A DNA stretch of 64,000 bases from Maribellus sp. CM-23. Its GTDB lineage: Bacteria > Bacteroidota > Bacteroidia > Bacteroidales > Prolixibacteraceae. The stretch is from the NCBI RefSeq assembly GCF_021354595.1, contig NZ_JADWYJ010000001.1, positions 1,279,446 through 1,343,445 of the forward strand, given 5' to 3'. Made by a program: the position numbers and the translations under genes. Below are positions 8,661 to 17,218 of this stretch, piece after piece. The notes under the pieces are model-generated. The model worked only from the letters and a program-made list of their open reading frames with translations, ran no database searches and was not told where the DNA came from. Within the stretch, counting starts at the first letter, position 1. Each line of letters begins with the position of its first letter.

Positions 8661-9725
8661 TCATCCCATGCCGGGAACCGTAAAAAAAGCCTTGCGCTTT
8701 TCAGCGATATTTTTCCTTTTGCCGGAGGAAACCTTTGACATATTCTCATAAATGTGCCGGAGAGTGATCATGCTTAAAATTTCGTGGATGTGGTGCGGAT
8801 AGCGGATCTGCAAACGATTCTTTTCTTCCAGCCATTGTGTCAACCGATTGCCATCCAGCGACGACAACGCGAGAATCCCCATGCTTTCCAAAAATGCAGC
8901 ATTGCAGGCCTGCTCGTACTGCCCTTTCATCGGGATCACACACAACTTCTTGCCCATGTAAATGGCTTCGGCCGGAGTTTCAAAACCGGCATTGCACAAT
9001 ATGCCTTTGCAACTTATAAACGACGCAGAAAAGCTGTTGAGGGAAACCGGTTGAAACAATATATTTCCGGACTGATAGGACGTTTGATTGTGCTTGGAGA
9101 ACACTTGCCACTGTACCTGCGGAAAACGGTGAAGCACCTTTTCGATTTCGCCGTTGCTGTAGGCTGGCAAATACACTGTATAGTGCCCTTTGTTTTCCGG
9201 AGCGGCTTCCCGGATAGCAGGGCGAATAACCGGAGTAAACACCGAGCGACCGATGGCACTGAAATGAAAACCATATTTTTCGCTGGCCGGCGCATAATGT
9301 TTCAGAATCTGTTTTCCCAGCCAGTCTTCCTTTTCCGGCTTTGGTGCATCGGGGTGTAACACCGCATTCTGATGACTGATCCCAATGCATTTCTTCCCTT
9401 TCAGTTTACATGCCCACGCCGACACCGGCTCGAAATCACATAAAACCAGGTCGTACTCTTTTACGGGTAAACGGACTATATCCCGGATAAACCGAAATGG
9501 CCTGAGACGAGTGAACGTTTTCCACAAATCGACACCACCACGGGTTCCAAAAATAAAGCTGATACCGTAAAACCTGTATTTCACCGGAAATGGCAATTCG
9601 ATGTCTCCCTGTATTCCGCTGATCATCACATCGGTTTCCACCATCTTTTGCAGTTGTGGCACTACTTCCATGGCGCGGGCCAGGTGCCCGTTTCCGGTTC
9701 CTTGAATGGCGTACAGAACTTTCAT
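8661..9725 (-). CDS. UGT/MurG-like glycosyltransferase (candidate glycolipid synthase)
   Basis: A 354-residue GT-B fold glycosyltransferase. The N-terminal Rossmann start MKVLYAIQGTGNGHLARAME has the GxGNGH motif of MurG/UGT-type enzymes. The C-terminal half carries the donor-binding region GILCNAGFETPAEAIYMGKK and a QYEQACNAAFLE segment typical of UDP-sugar glycosyltransferases. No signal peptide is visible, so a cytoplasmic or membrane-associated enzyme is likely. Its ATG (9725) shares one base with the stop codon of the PlcP-like phosphoesterase, indicating translational coupling. An enzyme that removes a phospholipid head group coupled to a glycosyltransferase, behind a Pho-box-like promoter, matches the logic of phosphate-saving lipid remodelling (PlcP/Agt in proteobacteria). 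The diacylglycerol acceptor is inference; the fold is not. Confidence 0.8.
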   Translation of the reverse strand: MKVLYAIQGTGNGHLARAMEVVPQLQKMVETDVMISGIQGDIELPFPVKYRFYGISFIFGTRGGVDLWKTFTRLRPFRFIRDIVRLPVKEYDLVLCDFEPVSAWACKLKGKKCIGISHQNAVLHPDAPKPEKEDWLGKQILKHYAPASEKYGFHFSAIGRSVFTPVIRPAIREAAPENKGHYTVYLPAYSNGEIEKVLHRFPQVQWQVFSKHNQTSYQSGNILFQPVSLNSFSASFISCKGILCNAGFETPAEAIYMGKKLCVIPMKGQYEQACNAAFLESMGILALSSLDGNRLTQWLEEKNRLQIRYPHHIHEILSMITLRHIYENMSKVSSGKRKNIAEKRKAFFTVPGMG

Positions 9726-10564
9726 TACTGAAGGGATAAATTTGTAAATGTCAACTCTCGCACCAAGGTTTGATACAGCTGTCCGGCCGGAATTTCCGGT
9801 TCCTCGGCGGCTGTCTCCATTACGGTTTCGTGTTGCGTATAAAGTTGCCAAGCGTTGTTGTAATACTCGGCAGCCGTGAAATGCTCTACCCAGTCGCCAC
9901 AATTGATGTAGCGAACCTGTTTCTCCCCCACCTGCAACATTTTGTCCTTCGGGCTGTGTGTATGGCCGCAAATAACCACATCGTACCCTTGTGCTGCGGC
10001 CGACTGTCCCAGTTCGTTTTCAAACTTCGACGGAGCTTTTTTCTTTCTTATCAGGTTCTTTTTTAAGCTCTTGTAAATGATCATTTCCTGCTTTCCTATT
10101 TTCTGCAACAAGAAATTCAATGCTTTATTCACCAAAGTAAGAAGCCCGTAAAGCGCAGCACCCAATTTGGCAAGTCCTTTTGAGCTATGAATGATGTGGT
10201 CAAAAATATCGCCGTGAAAAATCCACGTTTTCACCCCGTTGCGGGTAAAAATAAACTGGTTGACAATCTCAAGCCTTCCGATTTTTGTTCCGCTGAATTT
10301 GCGCAAAAACTCATCGTGATTCCCTGTTACATAATAAATCAAGGTTCCTTTCTCCATCATTTTGATCAACTGGCGGATGATCTTCAGATGGCTCGACGGG
10401 AAATAATTCCGAGAAAAACGCCACGAATCGATGATGTCACCGTTCAGAACAAGCGTATCAGGTTGGATCGATTTCAGATAAGCCAGGATTTGTTTGGGTT
10501 TGCAAGCGTGGGTCGCCAGATGTAAGTCAGATATTACTGAAATCTCGATCTGTCTTTTATTCAT
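9725..10564 (-). CDS. PlcP-like metallophosphoesterase (candidate phospholipase C)
   Basis: A 279-residue calcineurin-like phosphoesterase. The metal-binding motifs are visible in order: SDLHL (D and H ligands), NGDIIDSWR, TGNHDEFLR, IFHGDIFDH and CGHTHSP, ending with the block RYINCGDWVEHFTA. These blocks, including the SWRFSR after GDIID and NCGDWVE near the end, resemble the PlcP branch (proteobacterial phospholipases C often misannotated as UDP-2,3-diacylglucosamine diphosphatase) more than LpxH. PlcP cleaves phosphatidyl lipids to diacylglycerol under phosphate limitation. It is the first gene of an operon with the glycosyltransferase (overlap of one base) and lies behind an 11-bp-phased repeat. 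An LpxH-type lipid A function remains the alternative. Confidence 0.8.
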   Translation of the reverse strand: MNKRQIEISVISDLHLATHACKPKQILAYLKSIQPDTLVLNGDIIDSWRFSRNYFPSSHLKIIRQLIKMMEKGTLIYYVTGNHDEFLRKFSGTKIGRLEIVNQFIFTRNGVKTWIFHGDIFDHIIHSSKGLAKLGAALYGLLTLVNKALNFLLQKIGKQEMIIYKSLKKNLIRKKKAPSKFENELGQSAAAQGYDVVICGHTHSPKDKMLQVGEKQVRYINCGDWVEHFTAAEYYNNAWQLYTQHETVMETAAEEPEIPAGQLYQTLVRELTFTNLSLQ

Positions 10565-10579
10565 ACAACTCCGAATATA

Positions 10580-10634
10580 TCTTACAAATAAACGAAGCTC
10601 TTATTAACAGGCGGTTACACAATTATTAAAGTTG
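10580..10634 (-). promoter_or_regulatory. Pho-box-like repeat and -7 element of the phosphoesterase/glycosyltransferase operon
   Basis: Plus-strand units with TTA in the same 11-bp register start at 10580 (tcttaca), 10602 (tattaac), 10613 (ggttaca) and 10624 (tattaaa); the unit at 10591 is not conserved. On the transcribed strand the -7-like element TTTATTTG (10592 down to 10585) starts exactly 12 nt from the TAA of the 10602 unit. There is no -33 TTTG. The predicted 5' UTR is short, about 15 nt. Confidence 0.6.
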
Positions 10635-10682
10635 GAATAAAAAGTATTTGGAGAAGAAGACTTAGACCGCACAAGCGGCATC

Positions 10683-10717
10683 AAAAAAGCCATCCGTCAG
10701 CTGACGGATGGCTTTTT
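10683..10717 (-). terminator. Rho-independent terminator of the first PiT gene
   Basis: A perfect 24-nt palindrome (12-bp arms, gccatccgtcag and its complement, no extra loop) is flanked by A6 on one side and T5 on the other. It lies just after the stop codon of the minus-strand PiT gene and could work in both directions. Confidence 0.85.
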
Positions 10718-10738
10718 AAAAGTTATTGCACGGAAACT

Positions 10739-13009
10739 TTATTTTTTAGGTTGAGTGACCTGGACAAAATCGCGGTATGCTTTTACCATGCTAATGGTTC
10801 GCAGCAACACATTTTTAGTTTCGCTGTTCACGTTGAAGTACAATACCGAATTACGCGTATTCACTTCCTTGGTTTTGATACGTTTGATCTGCGCCTTTTC
10901 CGTTTTCTGAAGCTGTTCGATAATCCGGTCACGCATCGAAGTCAGATTATCAATCTCGTCAAACTTATTCTTCGTAACCACCAGAAGCGCCAGATCCAGG
11001 TACTTATCAATGTTGGTCATCAATTTTCGCAATTCACCGGCCTGTTCGTCGGTAAACGGCTTGTGTTGATTCTCCATGTGTTCAAAAAGCGGCTGAATCA
11101 GGAAATTCAGGGAATTCGCAATTTCGCGCTGGTAATCGACCACCTGCACATAATGATGTCCGTAATCCGCTTGGTCTTCGATCTTCGACAAGGTGGAGAA
11201 AATCTTTGCCTTTACTTTTTTCGATTTGACGTTTAACTCGTTTTTCAACTGAAGAGCTTCCCGCAACTGGGCACGGTCTTCGGCCAAAAAGCCACCCACA
11301 CCCACCGAGAATATCTTATTACTGGTTTCAATCGCATTTACACAATGCTTGCGGCATTTCTGAACTACTTTTTCCACACCGTCTTTTTCTTCAAAAGCTT
11401 CTACCTCTTCAGCCAGTTTTTTAGCACTGCGTTTTTTGAAAAGAAGCTGTGTGCGAACCACCATAAAAATAGCAATGGCGATGAATACAAATATCATGAA
11501 TTTACCACCCACCGAGATAATGGTGGCAATAAGGGCCGAAACAGTAAAGGCAATCAGTGCGGTTAGAAACCAACCACCAATGACGGCAAACACTCCCGAC
11601 ACCCTGTAAACGGCACTTTCGCGATCCCATGCCCTATCGGAAAGCGAAGTTCCCATGGCTACCATAAACGTTACATAGGTAGTAGAAAGAGGCAGTTTCA
11701 TGGAAGTGGCAAGCGCAATAAGAATACTGGCTACTACCAGGTTCACCGAGGCACGCACCTTGTCGAAAGCCGGGGTTCGCGGATCGTCAGCCGGCCCCAG
11801 TGAAACCGGGACAAACCGCTTCTGAATCTGGCTGGTAACTGTTGACGGGATCACCCTGCCTATTGATTTGTTAAACCGAATAGAGTGACGCACCATTAAA
11901 CGGGCCACAAGCGAAGAACCAAAACGTTCCATTCCTTCTGTCTGGCGTCCCAGGTTTACCTCTGTTTCGGTAACTGCCTGTGCCTTTTTCGACAAAATCA
12001 GTGTAGCCACCATTACCAGGCCCGAGATCAGCAACATATAAATTGGCGTGGCACTCTTCTCTTTCAGTATCTCCATCGAGAAGGCATCCGGGGCAATTCC
12101 ACCAGCAGCACGCCAGGCTTCAAACGATTTAAAACCCGCAATCGGCACCCCGATAAAGTTAACAAGGTCGTTACCGGCAAAAGCCATTGCCAGGGCAAAA
12201 GTTCCGGCCAGCACCACTACTTTCAGAATATCAATTTTGAAGATCCAGCTTAACAGTTGAATCAACACGGTCCAACCGGCAAAACTAAGCAGCAACACCG
12301 TAAAAGTATGGTGCTTGATCCAGTTGCTAAGGCTTTCGCCTGATGGCAGTGGGATATCGGCAAAAGCCGAACCTTTGATCCCTTTGATCAGCATAAAATA
12401 AGTAATGGCTGTAATGGCCAGACCGCCAAAAGCAGAACCAAAATATTTTATGGATTTTCCGTATTCAAACGAAAACAACATACGGGCGAAATACATAACG
12501 ATGGCCCCCACCGTGAAGGCCACAAACACGGAGAGCAAAATTCCGGATATAATTCCGAGTGCCTGCCCCGAGTTAATGTAGTTCGAAAGTTCGAGTAAAA
12601 CGGTTCCACCAGTCATTTTGATTTTTACGATGGCAGTGGCAACAGCCGCCCCCAGTAACTCAAAAACGATGGAAACAGTAGTGGAAGTCGGCATCCCGAA
12701 GGTATTGAACATATCCAGCAGGATGACGTCGGTAATCATTACCGCAAGAAAGATCACCATGATCTCAGAAAAATAAAACTGATCGGGGTGAAAGATTCCC
12801 TTTCTGGCCACTTCCATCATTCCGTTGGAGAATGCGGCGCCGATCAACACTCCCAGGCTGGCCATTAAGAAAATGACCCATTTGGGAGCCGCTTTGGAGC
12901 CCACGGCAGAATTCAGAAAGTTTACGGCATCGTTACTAACGCCTACGATCAGGTCGGAAATGGCAAGTGCAAACAAAATGACTACCAGAACCAGGTAAAA
13001 GTTTTCCAT
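10739..13009 (-). CDS. PiT-family inorganic phosphate transporter with PhoU-like C-terminal domain (copy 1)
   Basis: A 756-residue inner-membrane phosphate symporter. The two PiT signature repeats are visible: GVSNDAVNFLNSAVGS near the N-terminus, and a later block with KLPLSTTYVTFMVAMGTSL; AGNDLVNFIGVP lies between. After the last membrane segment (about residue 520) comes a soluble helical domain of about 230 residues resembling PhoU/DUF47 proteins. It is therefore a transporter carrying its own putative regulatory domain, and no separate pst-phoU genes are in the window. It is a close paralogue of the next gene, with nearly identical first 130 residues. Four Pho-box-like units replace the -33 element upstream, suggesting it is the phosphate-starvation-inducible copy. 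Confidence 0.93.
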   Translation of the reverse strand: MENFYLVLVVILFALAISDLIVGVSNDAVNFLNSAVGSKAAPKWVIFLMASLGVLIGAAFSNGMMEVARKGIFHPDQFYFSEIMVIFLAVMITDVILLDMFNTFGMPTSTTVSIVFELLGAAVATAIVKIKMTGGTVLLELSNYINSGQALGIISGILLSVFVAFTVGAIVMYFARMLFSFEYGKSIKYFGSAFGGLAITAITYFMLIKGIKGSAFADIPLPSGESLSNWIKHHTFTVLLLSFAGWTVLIQLLSWIFKIDILKVVVLAGTFALAMAFAGNDLVNFIGVPIAGFKSFEAWRAAGGIAPDAFSMEILKEKSATPIYMLLISGLVMVATLILSKKAQAVTETEVNLGRQTEGMERFGSSLVARLMVRHSIRFNKSIGRVIPSTVTSQIQKRFVPVSLGPADDPRTPAFDKVRASVNLVVASILIALATSMKLPLSTTYVTFMVAMGTSLSDRAWDRESAVYRVSGVFAVIGGWFLTALIAFTVSALIATIISVGGKFMIFVFIAIAIFMVVRTQLLFKKRSAKKLAEEVEAFEEKDGVEKVVQKCRKHCVNAIETSNKIFSVGVGGFLAEDRAQLREALQLKNELNVKSKKVKAKIFSTLSKIEDQADYGHHYVQVVDYQREIANSLNFLIQPLFEHMENQHKPFTDEQAGELRKLMTNIDKYLDLALLVVTKNKFDEIDNLTSMRDRIIEQLQKTEKAQIKRIKTKEVNTRNSVLYFNVNSETKNVLLRTISMVKAYRDFVQVTQPKK

Positions 13010-13088
13010 TATTCAGTATTTAATGACGTATTTAATTCACTGTAAAACAACCTACTAACTAGTTGATGTCAATGATTTTTTCACGAAA

Positions 13089-13149
13089 CAAAATTGAAGG
13101 ATTGGTATTACAAAACGATTACACTTTTATTACATTTATATTACTTTAT
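13089..13149 (-). promoter_or_regulatory. Pho-box-like repeat and -7 element of PiT copy 1
   Basis: Four uninterrupted 11-bp units on the plus strand start at 13106, 13117, 13128 and 13139 (tattacaaaac, gattacacttt, tattacattta, tattactttat). The transcribed-strand -7 candidate CAATTTTG (13096 down to 13089) starts 12 nt from the nearest TAA. No TTTG sits at -33. This is one of the least degenerate copies of the repeat in the window. Confidence 0.65.
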
Positions 13150-13221
13150 CATGCACACCAACACTTAACCCACTGAAATCAAGAACAATAAATACTTCAA
13201 AGAATCTTAACTAAATGTAAC

Positions 13222-13251
13222 AAAAAAAGCCGGAATTTAACATCCGGCTTT
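13222..13251 (-). terminator. Terminator of PiT copy 2
   Basis: Stem aaagccgga / tccggcttt with an 8-nt loop, and an A-run on the plus strand that gives a U-tract on the minus transcript. It lies directly after the stop codon of the second PiT gene and before the promoter of the first. Confidence 0.85.
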
Positions 13252-13274
13252 ATCCCAAAAAATAAGGGTATGGT

Positions 13275-15551
13275 TTATTTTGTTTGTCGTGTGAATTTAA
13301 TAAAGTCGCGCTGAGCTTTTACCAGGTTCACGGAATGCAATAACAAATGTTCCGTTTCGGTGATGATTTTAAAGAATAACTGGGAGTTACGTGTATTCAC
13401 CATCTTATTCTTGATTCGCTTGATCTGCGATTTCTCAATTTTCCCCAATGCATCCAGAATGGCGTCACGTTCTTTGATCAGGTTATCCAGGTCATCAAAG
13501 TTTTCTTCTTTCACCACATGCAACACATAATTAAAGAATGTATCCACCCGCCCCGACAGACCGGCGAGCTGACTAACCTGATCGGCAACAAATGGTTTGT
13601 GGTTGTTTTGAACATGTTTCACCATGGGCTCCAGCATAAAATGAACGGCGTGAGCCATTTCGCGCTGATGCTCGACCATTTGCACATAGAAATGCCCCGT
13701 TTCGAGCGTGTCTCCTGCAATTTTATTAATGGTTGTATAAACTTTGTCTTTGTTGCGTTTTGCCTTTTTCGAAAATTCCTCGCAAGCTTCCTGGGCCTTT
13801 TTTAGCGCCTGAAGATCTTCGTGTAAAAAGCCTTCAATTCCCATGGTGAGCACCTGGTTGCTGGACACAATCGTTTTCACCACCTGTTTCGAGCTTTTTT
13901 CAATAATCTGCTCTTTTGCATCTTCATCTACAATGTCTTCGTCTTCCTCGGCAGCCAGTTTTTGGGCACGTTTGCTAAAAAACAGCTGGGTACGTATCAC
14001 TATAAAAATAGCTACTGCGATAAACACAAAAATCATAAAGGTCCCGCTAACCGAAATCAAAAAGGCAATAAAGCACGATATGGTAAAAGCGATTATTGCG
14101 GTAAGAAACCAGCCTCCGATTACCGAAAACACACCGGAAACGCGGTAAACAGCCGTTTCGCGGTCCCAGGCCCGGTCGGCCAGCGAGGTACCCATTGCCA
14201 CCATAAAAGTAACATAGGTGGTAGAAAGCGGGAGCTTTAGCGAAGTTCCGATCGCAATCAGAATACTGGCAACCACCAGGTTTACAGCGGCCCGTAGTTT
14301 ATCAAAAGCCGGGGCATCAGGGTCTTCGGTGCTATAATAGGAATGCGGTTCAAACCTTGAACGAACAGCATTTGTAAGCCCGGCAGGCATAACCCGAAGC
14401 AAATTCTTATTAAAACGCGTAGATGAACGAACCAGGAAACGTGCCGCCATGGAAGAGTCAAAACGTTCGGATTCGCCTTCGCTTTGCCGCGACAAATCAA
14501 CCGTTGTTGCTACCACCGAACGTGCTTTTTTGGAAAGGATTAAGGTAAGGATCATCACCAAACCCGCAATAACCAGCATGTAAGTGGGTGTTCCTACTTT
14601 TCCGGCCAGCATACCCATGCCAAAACTGTCGGGCGAAATAGCCCCCGCCGCTACCCAGGCTTTAAAGGAATTATAACCGGCCAGGGGAACCCCAATAAAA
14701 TTCACCAAATCGTTTCCGGCAAACGCCATGGCCAAGGCAAAGGTTCCGACCAGCACCACCAGCTTTAGTATTTTAACCTTGAAAATCCAACGCAGTAACT
14801 GCAACAACAAAGCCCAGCAAAAGAATCCATAGATCATTATCCGGATCGTGTTACTATTCAGCCACTCCTGAAGGGTAACACCCGAATCAAGCTGAATATC
14901 GGCAAACGAAGACCCCTTCATTCCTTTGATCAGCATAAAATAAGTGATGGCAGTAATGGCCATACCTCCGAAAATGGCTCCCATGTATTTCATCACAGGC
15001 CGGTATTTGAACGAGAACACCAGGCGCGAAACGTATTGCACAATGGCTCCCACCGTAAATGCAATAAAGACCGAAACCAGTATTCCCGAAATAATGGCCA
15101 ATGCCTTACTCGAATTAATATACTGCGACAACTCCATTACAATGGAGCCTCCGGCCATTTTTATTTTGACGGCTGAAACCGCCACGGCCGAGCCCAGCAA
15201 TTCAAAAACGATGGATACGGTGGTGGAAGTCGGCATTCCAAAGGTGTTGAACAAATCAAGCAGGATAACATCTGTAATCATCACTGCCAGGAAAATGATC
15301 ATGATCTCGGAGAACATAAACATTTCGGGATGAAAGATCCCTTTTCGGGCCACTTCCATCATTCCGTTGGAGAAAGTTGCCCCCACCAGCACTCCCAAAC
15401 TGGCCATTAGAAAAATCACCCACTTGGGCGCCGCCTTTGAGCCAATGGCGGAATTCAGGAAGTTAACAGCATCGTTACTCACCCCGACAATCAAGTCTGA
15501 AATTGCCAAAGCAAATAATACTACTACCAGTACTAAGTAAAAATTTTCCAT
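13275..15551 (-). CDS. PiT-family inorganic phosphate transporter with PhoU-like C-terminal domain (copy 2)
   Basis: A 758-residue paralogue of the downstream PiT gene with the same plan: GVSNDAVNFLNSAIGS, then AGNDLVNFIGVPLAG, then KLPLSTTYVTFMVAMGTSL in the membrane part. A helical PhoU/DUF47-like domain of about 230 residues follows from about 525. The membrane half is highly conserved between the copies; the C-terminal domain and the linker (here EEDEDIVDEDAKE) diverge more. It has its own terminator, so the copies are separate transcription units. Upstream is an ordinary Bacteroidota promoter (TTTG, 18-nt spacer, TAAGTTTG) with no 11-bp repeat. This copy is therefore probably the constitutive one. 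Whether the two differ in affinity cannot be told from sequence. Confidence 0.93.
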   Translation of the reverse strand: MENFYLVLVVVLFALAISDLIVGVSNDAVNFLNSAIGSKAAPKWVIFLMASLGVLVGATFSNGMMEVARKGIFHPEMFMFSEIMIIFLAVMITDVILLDLFNTFGMPTSTTVSIVFELLGSAVAVSAVKIKMAGGSIVMELSQYINSSKALAIISGILVSVFIAFTVGAIVQYVSRLVFSFKYRPVMKYMGAIFGGMAITAITYFMLIKGMKGSSFADIQLDSGVTLQEWLNSNTIRIMIYGFFCWALLLQLLRWIFKVKILKLVVLVGTFALAMAFAGNDLVNFIGVPLAGYNSFKAWVAAGAISPDSFGMGMLAGKVGTPTYMLVIAGLVMILTLILSKKARSVVATTVDLSRQSEGESERFDSSMAARFLVRSSTRFNKNLLRVMPAGLTNAVRSRFEPHSYYSTEDPDAPAFDKLRAAVNLVVASILIAIGTSLKLPLSTTYVTFMVAMGTSLADRAWDRETAVYRVSGVFSVIGGWFLTAIIAFTISCFIAFLISVSGTFMIFVFIAVAIFIVIRTQLFFSKRAQKLAAEEDEDIVDEDAKEQIIEKSSKQVVKTIVSSNQVLTMGIEGFLHEDLQALKKAQEACEEFSKKAKRNKDKVYTTINKIAGDTLETGHFYVQMVEHQREMAHAVHFMLEPMVKHVQNNHKPFVADQVSQLAGLSGRVDTFFNYVLHVVKEENFDDLDNLIKERDAILDALGKIEKSQIKRIKNKMVNTRNSQLFFKIITETEHLLLHSVNLVKAQRDFIKFTRQTK

Positions 15552-15608
15552 TACAATCTATTTAATCACGGCTTCTTTTAACTATCTGTTTTATCTGTTT
15601 CTGCTTCC

Positions 15609-15638
15609 CAAACTTATTCTCTCTTCATTCCGTCCAAA
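15609..15638 (-). promoter_or_regulatory. Canonical -33/-7 promoter of PiT copy 2
   Basis: On the transcribed strand TTTG (15638-15635), an 18-nt spacer and TAAGTTTG (15616-15609) match the Bacteroidota consensus. The predicted leader is about 50 nt. Confidence 0.6.
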
Positions 15639-16032
15639 AGCAAGTGGGTCCCGGATGACAAACAACTTCGCCTTTCCTCCCTTCAATTCTCTGAAGATCA
15701 CCAAAAACAACTGCGCCATAAAAACAGAACGAGCCGTTATTAAACATCAAGCCGGGGTTTTGATATCGGTCCTCTACTGCCATATCATTTTTTGTGTAGC
15801 AATAACGATGTTTTAAATTTAATGACTTCCACCCGGATACAAAATTTCCAAGCGAATTATTCCTGTCATCCAGGAAAAAAATTCCTTTTATTCAATTTCC
15901 TAAAAAAACCGGAAGCCCCGAGAGATCGAAAAGAAGTTCAAACTTCCCAAACGTGACGGAGAAATCGCATTTCCGGCTGTACCAATGGCCGGCAAATATA
16001 AAAAGGCTATTACGAAGCGAACCAATGCTTTA

Positions 16033-16101
16033 CATTAATAAAACATTAACTAAGCTTAAAATTACTGTTAATCAATTGGTAGCGCGTTTTTTTTACCTTT
16101 A
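16033..16101 (+). promoter_or_regulatory. Pho-box-like repeat and -7 element of the PhoR-type kinase gene
   Basis: Units start at 16033 (cattaataaaa), 16044 (cattaactaag) and 16066 (tgttaatcaat); the unit between them is one base out of phase. The -7-like TACCTTTA (16094-16101) starts 23 nt after the last TAA, that is 12 plus 11. The identical -7 octamer occurs in front of the adjacent response-regulator gene. Confidence 0.5.
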
Positions 16102-16163
16102 TGATCCTGATTTTAATAATAGCTTAGCGCGCAAATTTCGATAATCATAGTTTTACACTGCAT

Positions 16164-17204
16164 ATGAAGACCTATTCATCAAAATTCCTTTCGGCCATTG
16201 TTTCGTCGGTACTTACGGTTCTGGCGCTGGCAATTGCCTTGTTAGTATACCATTACGGGAAGCACCTCCTGGTTGTTATTATACCGGTGATCCTGTTTTT
16301 TGTGGCTACCTATTATTCCATCCTGTTTATCATTCGGAAATACGTGACCGACCGTATAAAACCCATTTACAATACCATTCGCGACCTTCCGCTAAGTGGC
16401 AAAAAGATGGACGAAAAAATGCTAGACCCCAACAGCCTTTTGCTAAATGTAAAGTTTGAAGTGGAAGAATGGGCCAAAACACAGATGAAGGAGATTGAAC
16501 GTTTGAAAGAACTCGAAAAATACCGGAAAGATTTTGTGGGCAATGTTTCGCACGAACTGAAAACACCGATTTTCAATATTCAGGGCTATGTACTTACACT
16601 GCTCGAAGGCGGGCTGGATGACCCGAAAATCAACAAGCTTTACCTGAAACGTACCGAAAAAAGTATCGACCGCATGGTTTCGATTGTGGAAGACCTGGAG
16701 TCGATCACCAAGCTCGAATCGGGAGAATTAAAGCTGAATATTACCCGTTTCGACATTGTTAAAACCGTGGAGGAAGTGCTTGAAATGGAACACTGGCAGG
16801 CTACGGAGAGCAAAATTTCGGTACAAATCGTCAACAAACCCGACCGCCCCATTTATGTAAAAGCCGATAAAAAGCGAATACTCGAAGTGGTTACCAACCT
16901 GATTGTTAACGGCATAAAATACGGCAAAAAGAAAGGCAACGTGAACATTTCGTTTTACGACCTGGAAGACAACATAATTGTGGAAGTGGCCGACGATGGC
17001 ATCGGGATAGAGAAAAAAGACCTGCCGCGTATTTTTGAGCGTTTTTACCGGGTCGACAAATCGCGCTCGCGCGAGCAGGGCGGAACCGGGCTGGGGCTTT
17101 CCATCGTTAAACACATTATTGAAGCGCACAACCAGTCGATCAATGTAAGAAGCGTGCTCGACAAAGGCACCACCTTCAACTTTACACTTGAAAAAGCCAA
17201 ATAA
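16164..17204 (+). CDS. PhoR-type sensor histidine kinase with minimal periplasmic loop
   Basis: A 346-residue kinase. Two membrane helices (about 8-28 and 35-57) are separated by only about six residues, so no periplasmic ligand domain exists. A linker leads to the HisKA helix NVSHELKTPIFNIQG, with His 130 as phosphoacceptor. The ATPase domain shows NLIVNGIKYG, a DDGIGIE G1 box and GGTGLGLSIV. The size and layout match kinases commonly annotated PhoR in Bacteroidota. Lacking a sensor domain, it must take its signal from the membrane or another protein; the PhoU-like tails of the neighbouring PiT transporters are candidates (inference). The response regulator follows 92 bp downstream with its own promoter-like region. 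Confidence 0.92.
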   Translation: MKTYSSKFLSAIVSSVLTVLALAIALLVYHYGKHLLVVIIPVILFFVATYYSILFIIRKYVTDRIKPIYNTIRDLPLSGKKMDEKMLDPNSLLLNVKFEVEEWAKTQMKEIERLKELEKYRKDFVGNVSHELKTPIFNIQGYVLTLLEGGLDDPKINKLYLKRTEKSIDRMVSIVEDLESITKLESGELKLNITRFDIVKTVEEVLEMEHWQATESKISVQIVNKPDRPIYVKADKKRILEVVTNLIVNGIKYGKKKGNVNISFYDLEDNIIVEVADDGIGIEKKDLPRIFERFYRVDKSRSREQGGTGLGLSIVKHIIEAHNQSINVRSVLDKGTTFNFTLEKAK

Positions 17205-17218
17205 TAACCTAACTTTGT

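Larger units (their letters stand above)
15552..16163. other. 612-bp divergent intergenic region
   Basis: It holds the promoter of PiT copy 2 near its left end and the Pho-box-like promoter of the PhoR-type kinase near its right end. The middle (about 15640-16020) has no convincing gene, RNA or repeat; a 63-codon frame at 15953 overlaps the promoter and is not credible. Confidence 0.6.

Noticed and set aside
15552..15640. Pho-box-like repeat before PiT copy 2
   Set aside because: Only two TTA words in phase and they overlap the start codon; the promoter there is canonical.
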